Position numbers and translations under genes: made by a program. Below the pieces are notes generated by a model that saw only the letters and a list, made by a program, of their open reading frames with translations, was not told where the DNA came from and did no database searches. A stretch of DNA of 64,000 nucleotides from Endomychus coccineus. Lineage: Eukaryota > Arthropoda > Insecta > Coleoptera > Endomychidae. The stretch lies in contig OY294067.1 of NCBI GenBank assembly GCA_958510875.1, positions 236,262,361-236,326,360 on the forward strand, written 5' to 3'. Shown piece after piece: positions 56,691-64,000 of the stretch (position 1 is the stretch's first letter; the number at the start of each line of letters is the position of its first letter).

Positions 56691-57030
56691 TTGTACTGCG
56701 ATATTAACATTATTTGTATGATATAATAGAGATCAGTCAAAATCCAGTAACAGGTTATAAAGTAATGGATAATTTGCCTTATTGAAATAAAAAATATTTA
56801 CATCATTATGATGGCAGAATGATGTGGAAGGTACTTATTGCTGCCAATACTGATACAACTTGACTGATTGTTGGAAAAGGATAATTATCTTTAAACCATT
56901 CTATCAAATTTTGAGCGCCTTCAACTCTATTTATACGTACAGCTGTTGCATCTACTGATCTATGTTATCTTGTGGAATGCTAAAGAATTTTTCAATCGTT
57001 CAGTTAATGGGGTTCATGGTGTGCATTATA

Positions 57031-57533
57031 CCGGGTGTCCCAGTATACCTGTTCCAATGGATTATCTCAGCCATTTCGAAAGATAAAAATTTGAAAATTT
57101 CATGATCTCCAATTCGTTTAAGGAACCTTCAACTGAGAAAAACAAAAATTGAAAGTCACTTCCGGTTTGACCGGAAGTGACTCTGACTTTTTCATTTCAA
57201 ATAACACCCACAAAATATCGTAGCCTACTGCAATTCTTTCAAGTTGAAATTTCAATTGACGTTTTCTCCATCAAATCAAATGTATAATACAAAGTGTGAT
57301 ACATCGTTGGAAAGATAATTTTGAGTCAAAATCAAAAATTGCAAAAAATATACAGGGTGCTATTTGAAATAAAAAAGTAAGAGTCACTTCCGGTCAAACC
57401 GGAAGTGACTTTCAATTTTTGTTTTTCTCAGTTGAAGGTTCCTTGAACGAATTGGAGATCATGAAATTTTCAAATTTTTATCTTTCGAAATGGCTGAGAT
57501 AATCCATTGGAACAGGTATACGGGAACACCCGG
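57031..57533. mobile_element. Young IS630/mariner-type MITE, 503 bp
   Basis: Terminal inverted repeats of about 180 bp begin CCGGGTGTCCCAGTATACCT and, as complement on the right, CCGGGTGTTCCCGTATACCT, with TA on both sides. By eye the arms differ at only about six positions. Each arm contains the palindrome CACTTCCGGTTTGACCGGAAGTG. The centre (about 57215-57350) is non-coding and contains ACAGGGTGC at 57352. Confidence 0.93.
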
Positions 57534-57899
57534 TATAAACCCATATTGAAGACAAAACCCTTTGATGTGTAGTTCTTTCTTGAGAAACTGTCTTCAGGGA
57601 TTAAATGAGGGTTTGCATTATAATATCACCGCATGTATTGCTGTCAAATGTATCTATTCGTTATATTGTAAAAGATACATTAGTGAAGTCAACGTGTCCA
57701 TATTCTGCTACATGAGGAAAGTATGACTTGCATTTATTGTAATTATGAGTGAATGGATGTCATATAACAACATACTCACACGTTCCCAGTACAACGATTT
57801 GATGGCTACAATATAAAATTTCGAATATTTGTGTCATAACAATTATTACCATGTATCATATTATAGCACAAAGTACCATGAATAATTTGTACCACTCAC

Positions 57900-58098
57900 G
57901 TTCCAAGAATGTAACAAATGAACCAAAGTTGCCGTCAAAAACTGCTTTCTTTTTCATCCCATTTTCAGACTTTGTCAAATCGCCCCAGTCTTTCGACAGA
58001 GATAAAGGTTCAGCTATTAATCCATTTATCAATTGATAAGCAAGAGTCACACAATTATCATTTACAAGATCTGCGTCAAAGTTGGTGAAGAAAATTGC
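57900..58098 (-). CDS. Dynein heavy chain tail exon 1 of the window
   Basis: 199-nt exon: AIFFTNFDADLVNDNCVTLA, then YQLINGLIAEPLSLSKDWGD and VFDGNFGSFVTFLE. The FFtr...d......v...v..G.l..p...l...y...l.....WG......F...l..F...L arrangement marks the N-terminal quarter of the tail. Acceptor TTGTTGTTACAG; donor GTGAGT at 57894-57899. An in-frame ATG 15 nt upstream (58113) lies in the acceptor tract, so I prefer an internal exon. Earlier exons were not found. Confidence 0.9.
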
Positions 58099-58267
58099 CT
58101 GTAACAACAACAAATATATTAAAAAGTACCCTGTGAAAGATTATTCATTCAAGAAGCGATTATTTATCAAAGACATGAGTAAAATTCAAGTGAAGTGAAT
58201 ATATTTTCATACTTTATTATATATAAATTTTCGGGAAATAGGTCACATTAACACTTATGCTATTATA

Positions 58268-58325
58268 TGTTCTCGTCTTTACGTACGTTTCGGTCTCACG
58301 ACCATCATGAGACGACTTATTATGT
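58268..58325 (-). ncRNA. Hammerhead-like motif beside the Penelope relic, decayed
   Basis: Minus strand: AAGTCGT-CTCATGA-T-GGTC-GTGA-GACC-GAAA-CGTACGT-A-AAGACGAG. It has the same layout as the other copies, including the extra U before stem II (GGUC/GACC). Stem III is ACG/CGU with a two-base loop. The core G5 position is C. It lies 3' of the Penelope coding sequence on the same strand, where Penelope-like elements are known to carry hammerheads in their terminal repeats. Confidence 0.55.
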
Positions 58326-58700
58326 CTAAAACTGGATTACTTAAAACTAATCGTATTAACACAAAGCGTCCTTATCGCACCAATTTCAATTAAGATGCCC
58401 ACGTCGCCGAAACGAACAGAGACACGAATAATCGAAATTGTATCACATCAATGTTATAAGTATAATATATTAATAATCCACTGTTAAGCAGTACTCTTAA
58501 TAAATGCAAGCTCATGTCAGCAAAGTCTATGAACGACTAAAAACGGGAACATTAGGTTCAAGTATCCGCTTTCAAACCAGATGCTAAGATTCACGAACTA
58601 ATAGAAAAAGGTTTGTCAGTTATTGGAAATACACGTTTGACATTCCATCTAAAATTTACTTTTAACATTATAAAGACGCATGCAGGAATTTGCAAGAGTT

Positions 58701-60010
58701 TTAAATAATTAAGTTAGTATAAATCTGACTTAGTGTCTGAATATCTGTCCTATGATTCACAGATTTGGAGTCACGTTTTATGTGAGTCATCCCCAGAATA
58801 GATCTTTCATAATAATTGGTTTCCTTAGTTAAAATATTAACATTTTTGTAATCGAATTGATGGTTATAATCAAAGCAGTGTATAGCAAGGACGGTGGAAT
58901 TGTTTCTTGTGCCATACATTCTTTTTTGTAAATATTGTTGAGAGATTCCAGTATAAGTCCCATCGTAATCTAAACAATTTGATTTGTATACTGTGTAGGT
59001 TTGTTTATCTTTAGGTATTAAAGGTTTTAGATTTGAGAAATATTTTCCAACACAGTTAGTAGGCTTATGCGCGACATTTATATCATACTTTTTCAAACAT
59101 TTCTTAATTTTCTCTGAGGTCTCCGGAATGTATGGTAATGTTATAAAATTGTCTGTATTACCTTTTATATTATTTATATATGAAGATCCATTATAGATTT
59201 TGTTTATTCTTTCTTTAATGATAGGATTAAAAAATGTTTTTGGCTAGCCATTCATTTCCAGTGTATTACGAACAATTTTTAAATTTTTGGGACGGTCCTC
59301 TGCGTGGGACAATTTAACTGTGCGATCTGTAAGGCTGTTTATAACACTTTTTTTATAACATGTTGGTGCAACGGTATTGAAATGAAGATAACGTTGATAT
59401 CAAACTTCTTTAGTAAACCACGAAGTTTTTATTTTTCCATCTGCATTATGCCTAATGTTCATATCTAGGAAATTTATGTTTTTGTTCACTTCTATTTCAC
59501 AAGTAAATTGAAGTTCCTAGTGGAAATTGTTAAATTTATTAATCACGTACTGAATTTTATCATTGGGAACACACATAAGGCAATCATCTACATACCGTCT
59601 GAAAAATACGGGTTGAAAATCTAATGAATTTATAACAGATTCCTCTAGGCATTCCATAACAAGGTTAGCCATAGTAGCTGAAATAGAAGATTCCATTGCT
59701 GTGCCGAATATTTGTCCAAAACATTGCTCACCATATTGAAAATAAGTGCATTCTAAGCAAAACTGTACTGCATTTATAAAATCCGATTGATCTAGAGGTG
59801 TGTGGTTTCTAATCTCTGTCCAACGTTTTTTTATGCTACTCAATGCCAAAACGACTGGTATATTTGTGAATAAAGAAACAACATCCAAAGAAATTAGTTT
59901 ATGATTTACGGGTTTTCACACCGAGACATCCAAAAGGTCGATTGAACTTCTTTTATGAGAGTTGTGCAACCAGGGATATATGGAGTATTCTTCAAAGGAA
60001 AGCCCTTTTT
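58701..60010 (-). pseudogene. Penelope-like element: RT plus GIY-YIG endonuclease, broken
   Basis: Order on the minus strand: IPGCTTLIKEVQSTFW (before the RT, about 59930-59985); RT at 59517-59888 with MDVVSLFTNIPVVLALSSIK (motif A), CFGQIFGTAMESSISATMAN (QxxGTxMGSxxSxxxAN) and FFRRYVDDCLMCVPNDKIQY (RYVDD, catalytic); connecting region with INFLDMNIRHNADGKIKTSW; and at 58701-59096 KYFSNLKPLIPKDKQTYTVY, LDYDGTYTGISQQYLQKRMY (GIY-YIG), LAIHCFDYNHQFDYKNVNIL and HRTDIQTLSQIY. At least two frame breaks lie between 59097 and 59516. The 5' part is missing. The RT active site is intact in sequence but the element is not functional. Confidence 0.93.
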
Positions 60011-60049
60011 TGATAAAGATATGAATAGAGATAGCAACGATTAATAGAA

Positions 60050-60360
60050 CCGATAGAATAATGGATTATTACATTCCGATTAGACAATTAATCATATGAT
60101 ATGCTTCGCTTCGATTAATTAATAATTAGATGATATTTACTCAATAATCGACAGCAGCACCACACATTGAATGAAAAAAGTTTTCAATGTTCTGTGTGAA
60201 CAGTAATTCCTGTTTGGTGTATAGGTTGGTTTTTCTGAAATATTAGATTAATTGAATGGTTGATTAATCGATTATTTTGTGATGGTTCAATCAGTCGACG
60301 ATTACCATAGTTCAATTAATCAAGTCATCGATTAATTCATATTTATTGCCATCTCTAGAT
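60050..60360. repeat. ATTAATCGATTA-rich stretch
   Basis: Multiple ATTAATCGATTA, TCGATTAATT and ATTAATCAAG words in both orientations over 300 bp. Non-coding. Confidence 0.5.
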
Positions 60361-60534
60361 ATGAAAGCCCGCACGCGCTCACGCACACACAATCACATAC
60401 TCATACTCACACCCATACCCCACCTATACCAAGAACGTCATAAAAAAACAGAGATAAATATATTGCAGCAGCCTTCGAACCTATTGTCGCCCCACCCATC
60501 CACCAAGAAATGGATCTGAAAATTTTTCGTAGCT

Positions 60535-60744
60535 TTACCCCTCGCATCTGTTAATAGTTTTCAAGATTTCTACGGGGATGGACAAGGAGAAATTGATAGC
60601 AGCCGTGTTGTCACGCGTAGTTAACACAACAACCTGAATCCGCGGAGATTCGGTTCGATACAAGTTACTGTATAACCTGTCCGGGTCCTGTTTCAAGCCT
60701 GTAGAGATGATGGAATTCCCCATATTAGCCTCGTACTTGAACAT
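60535..60744 (-). CDS. Unassigned GC-rich open frame (hypothetical)
   Basis: 69-codon frame MFKYEANMGNSIISTGLKQD, then RTESPRIQVVVLTTRDNTAA. It extends upstream without Met as KYLSESVLFMFKYE. Codon use is richer in GC than anything near it. A possible donor (GGGGTAAAG) at its end would leave phase 2, which does not fit the phase-0 entry of dynein exon 1. I do not recognise a family; it may be an exon of another gene or retroelement coding sequence. Confidence 0.3.
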   Translation of the reverse strand: MFKYEANMGNSIISTGLKQDPDRLYSNLYRTESPRIQVVVLTTRDNTAAINFSLSIPVEILKTINRCEG

Positions 60745-61101
60745 AAATAGTACTGACTCAGACAGGTACTTCTACGAAATTTCTTCATCGCTAGAGCCAG
60801 ATGTATACATATTTTGGAGTTCAAAATCATACTGAACCGAACTCCGCTCTTACTTGTGGTAGGTCGAGGATAGACGACCCAGGTGCAAGGGTATCGTCCG
60901 TACTATGGCCGGAGGTATGGTCGGTGCAATGGTCCTGGTGCGAGAGGAGAAGGGCGGTGCGTCAACGTGGAGTGCACTAATTGAGAGCAGGACATCCCTC
61001 TTATGACCAGGATCGATCAGTCGGTTCTAAACTGGATGACTATCCAGCAATGTATGTGTGCTTCTCTTGAAATTGGAATGGTCTTAGGAAAATTACACTT
61101 A

Positions 61102-61881
61102 GTCGGGTCATATTAGCAAAAAAACTGGGAAAATTTGCGGGCAACTCCGATCGACTCCTGGTTTTTTGCAAAATTTTCGTGAACGGATTTACAACATTCC
61201 CGAGAAAAAACTAGTATGTGCTTTTCCATTTTTTAATTGTTATAGAGGAATATAGAGGAAAATGGCCAAAAAATTAGGAAATTTCTAAATCATGCCAACA
61301 ATGGCTGGAAATGCCCACTCGTAATATTGTCCAAACGCAAATTGAAATCTATGAAAAAGAAAAATTAAGAACACAATTTTTTTTCAAAATATCTGTGTTG
61401 ATATGAAACAATACAAAATAATATAAATACTTATAATTCGTAATCAGTGGATGTAAAAAAAAATTAATTTGTGGATGAATAATTAATTATTAATTAATTA
61501 TTACAAAAAATAATAAGTTTAAAAAAATGTCGTTTACACAATAAACACAATAAAATTCAACAGCCACGTGCTCAATCACCTCGAAAACCCCCGAGTAGTT
61601 TTCTAGCCATTTTCGTTGAAAATTGCAAAATTTCCGCGTTTTGTCCATCAATATTGGCCAATAACTGGACAATAAATCGAAAAATGGAAAATCCTACAAA
61701 ATTGACCATTTATTTCCTCTATATTCCCCTATAACAACTGAAAATGGAAAAGCACATATTAGTTTTTTTTCGGGAATGTTGTAAATTCGTTCAGGAAAAT
61801 TTTGCAAGAAACCCGGAGTCGATCGGAGTTGCCCGCAAATTTTCCCAGCTTTTATACTTTTTTCGTCTAACTTGACCCGAC
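61102..61881. mobile_element. Foldback MITE, 780 bp
   Basis: Ends GTCGGGTCATATTAGC and its complement ...CTTGACCCGAC, each next to TA (61100-61101, 61882-61883). Arms of about 190 bp share GGGAAAATTTGCGGGCAACT, GATCGACTCC, AAAATTTTC and TATAGAGGAATATAGAGGAA. The central 400 bp is AT-rich and non-coding. Confidence 0.85.
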
Positions 61882-62406
61882 TAACTATGTGTTAGATTAG
61901 ATGATGGTAGAATATGGAAAAGACATATAGAACAAACCAGAAAAATTGGTGATCATACACCCAAACTACCTTATTTATTTGACATTCCTCTTGGTATAGA
62001 CAATCCAAGAGAGAATTCTTTCAAATTCTCATTTGAAAGACTCTGATGACAATCGCAATTATTGTGTCAATTGTGAAATAAATACTGATTTAGAAATTAA
62101 GAGTGATGAAACTAAGAAAATGTGACCATCTTTCAAAATGTAGATCCTCCAATATTGCGAAGGTCTAATAGAATTATAAAACCACCTCAGAAAACTAAAT
62201 CTATAAAATAAATATAAATGGATATGCATTTCGTGTGAGAAGGGGAAGAAGTGTTGTATATTTACTTCTATCCTATGTATATATTCTAAGGTTTAGTGTG
62301 TGAAAACGAACTTCGATGGCAAGAAAGTAGTTCAGTGCCTCAGGAGAGGGAATAAGAAAGGGGATTTACAAGATGACATTATTACTAGAATATAAGTAGT
62401 GTTGTA

Positions 62407-62746
62407 CAGGGTGTCCCATTTTAGGTACTTTTGCGGGTTATCTCCTTTATTTTTAAAGATAGAGAGTTGCGGTTCTCGCGACACTGTGCTACTTTTTCGT
62501 AAAACTCAAGATGCCGTCAACAGAATTTTCATAGCCCTTTTAGTTTTTAAGATACAGGGCATTTCTAAAAATGTTGCATTTTGTGACCCCCCTCGTATCT
62601 CCGTTATCCTTCAACTTATCGAAAAGGTAAAATAACATTCTGATAGTTTTTTTTTCGTAGAATGCAGTGGTGTAGATAACTTTTGTTACATATTTACTGT
62701 TTTTGAGTTATAAAGCAAACTTATGTTTTTTTGAATGGAACACCCT
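62407..62746. mobile_element. CAGGGTGTCC-type MITE or transposon end, 340 bp
   Basis: Left end TA|CAGGGTGTCCCATT (62405) and inverted right end AATGGAACACCCTG|TA (62746). The interior has TACAGGGCATTTCTAAAAAT and no transposase. It may be a separate MITE or a duplicated terminal repeat of the mariner-type element that starts just downstream. Confidence 0.7.
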
Positions 62747-62996
62747 GTATATTTATAAACTATGAAATTTGTCTTTTTTTTACCTTTTCAAAAATATATG
62801 ATAGTATAAACTTTTTTCAGAAACAAGCAAATAATTGACAATTTTCAAAAATTAAATACATGTTTTAATAGTAGGCCATTAATATTGTTTATGACAAGAA
62901 ACAGAAATAAACGTCAAATCTCTATCGCATTTAAGCTGTTTATTTTCGTTCTTTTGGTATCATTATTCAATAGATATCTATCAATTTTTTCGAATA

Positions 62997-64000
62997 ATGG
63001 CAGTTTACGAAAATTATGAGAAATATGATATGATGGTATGTTTTATACAGAGTAATGAAAATTCTGAAAAAGCTTCGGAATTATATTTCCAAAGGTGAGT
63101 AAGCTATTATGGCTATAAAAATCTCTATTATCATTTTAATTTTTGCTTGTTAGATATCCAGAAAGAAAGCAACCGTTTTTTGGGATATTTGCCCATTTAA
63201 AAGCAAATTTAGTTGAGCACGGATCATTTGTTCACCCGCGCCCTAAAACATACAACAAAGAGAACAGGGAAAGAAAAGAGATATATAATACTTAGGATAT
63301 ATAGAAGCAACACCTTCGTCCTCATGTAGAAAAATTGAGAAGGAAATTGGTGTGCCAAAAACTAACGCTCACAGGATCTTGAAGAAATATAAGTATCATC
63401 CATACAAATTTAATATACTACAACATTTGCATCCTGGCGATGCTGAGCACCGGGCACCGTTTTGCCAGTGGTATTTGCAACAAATCGATGCTAACGATTT
63501 ATTTGGCAGACTTGTTATCTGGTCAGACGAATGCTTTATTTCAAGTGCTGGCATTTTCAATTGCCACAATACCAGGAACTGGCATAGTGAAAATCATCAT
63601 TTAATGTTTGAAAGGGCACAACAAGGACGCTTTGGAGTTGGGGTTTCATGTTTTATTTTGGGTAGACATATAGTTTATAGGATTTTTGAAGGAGGTCTTA
63701 CAGCACGTAGATACCTAGAAATTCTTGAGGAAGTTATTCCAGAACTGCTCGAAAACATTCCATTAGCCCAGTATAATGCTGTTTACCTACAGCAAGATGG
63801 TGCCCCAAGTCATAACTCTAGGCTCTTAAGGGCCTTTCTTAATAATAACTTTCCTCAAAGATGGATAGGTACCAAAGGACCTGTTAGATGGCCTCCACGA
63901 TCACCAGATCTCTCAATTTTAGATTTTTTTTATGGGGCTATATACAAAATGAAGTATATAAAACTCGATATGACGGCATTGCAGAACTTCGAGAGGCAGT
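62997..64000 (+). pseudogene. IS630/mariner-type transposase (DD36D-like), cut by window edge
   Basis: Exon 1 (62997-63094) MAVYENYEKYDMMVCFIQSN; a 59-bp intron GTGAGT...GTTAG (63095-63153); exon 2 with RYPERKQPFFGIFAHLKANL (helix-turn-helix). After a stop and frame change near 63293 comes SCRKIEKEIGVPKTNAHRIL (second helix-turn-helix), then RLVIWSDECFISSAG (first Asp), YLQQDGAPSHNSRLLRAFLN (second Asp) and GPVRWPPRSPDLSILDFF. The Asp of SPDL is 37 residues after the second, so DD36D-like. At 63923-63930 a run of eight T lacks one base; restoring frame would give the usual FFLWGYxxxxVY. The C terminus is outside the window. Confidence 0.9.

Larger units (their letters stand above)
736..58098 (-). 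other. Axonemal dynein heavy chain gene, tail-coding part (16 exons)
   Basis: The exons encode about 1,040 residues of a dynein heavy chain tail (stem), the part that holds intermediate and light chains and docks the motor on the axonemal doublet. Seen: each exon has a GT donor and an AG acceptor on the minus strand, and the phases join without a break (199, 200, 177, 324, 144, 275, 226, 114, 127, 269, 136, 180, 220, 203, 143, 181 nt). Family knowledge: SEMFVFGKFETFKKRIEE, NFDPYIIEVIREAEYM, TWTSMKIPQF and YSYLWAEDRDQQIDEF match the conserved course of axonemal heavy chains. From memory the closest class is outer-arm gamma (DNAH5/DNAH8; Drosophila CG9492 or kl-3). The linker and AAA motor lie beyond the left edge, and the start codon lies right of 58098. 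Expression is expected in ciliated or flagellated cells (sperm, chordotonal neurons); no promoter was seen. Confidence 0.93.

Noticed and set aside
58099..58113. Dynein start codon at 58113 (MLLLQ)
   Set aside because: The 15 nt form a T-rich acceptor ending TTACAG, and family members have sequence before this point.
60535..60744. Direct upstream exon of the dynein gene
   Set aside because: The only plausible donor leaves phase 2 whereas exon 1 enters in phase 0. Kept as an unassigned frame.

Overview
The window looks like an arthropod nuclear genome, most probably an insect. It is AT-rich, has one spliced gene with very long introns, and is dense with decayed transposons of kinds typical of insects (jockey/R1/CR1-like non-LTR elements, P-element relatives with a THAP domain, hAT, Harbinger, IS630-Tc1-mariner, Penelope). 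Nothing suggests bacterial or viral DNA. The order is not certain from sequence alone.

The only host gene I can support runs on the minus strand across nearly the whole window (58098 down to 736). Sixteen exons encode about 1,040 residues of the tail of an axonemal dynein heavy chain, most like the outer-arm gamma (DNAH5/DNAH8) class. Each exon has a GT donor and an AG acceptor, and the codon phase carries correctly through all 15 junctions. The motor domain lies beyond the left edge. The extreme N terminus lies right of 58098 and I did not find it. Introns range from 58 bp to 13.9 kb.

Intron contents, left to right: ZBED-type hAT relic (7.0-8.8 kb); CGGBP1-like hAT (11.3-12.7 kb); jockey-like fragments and a 605-bp P-like element (13-17.7 kb); GC-rich repeat and tRNA-derived SINE (20.5-21.9 kb); second P-like element (25.8 kb); CR1/jockey-type element (26.5-28.5 kb); hAT MITE with a perfect 8-bp duplication (30.0 kb); LTR-like promoter region with three conserved-loop hairpins (31 kb); two ZMYM-type hAT copies (32.5-34.7 kb); jockey endonuclease relic (35.3-36.2 kb); mariner-derived MITE (40.8 kb); R1/LOA-type element (41.9-43.2 kb); third P-like element (43.4 kb); CR1-type 3' end abutting a two-gene Harbinger element (44.5-48.1 kb); large foldback (49.8-50.8 kb); a non-LTR element split by a foldback transposon (54.1-56.7 kb); young MITE (57.0 kb). 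Right of the last exon are a Penelope relic (58.7-60.0 kb), foldback elements and a mariner transposase cut by the window edge.

The most interesting signal is a dispersed repeat carrying a hammerhead-ribozyme-like core on the minus strand near 25.05, 33.43, 34.83 and 39.17 kb, with a palindromic derivative at 37.17 kb and a similar, decayed motif just past the Penelope element at 58.3 kb. Two copies that would be about 134 bp apart without an inserted hAT show a compensatory C-G to G-C change in stem I. All copies are in sense with the dynein transcript, so an active one would cut its introns.
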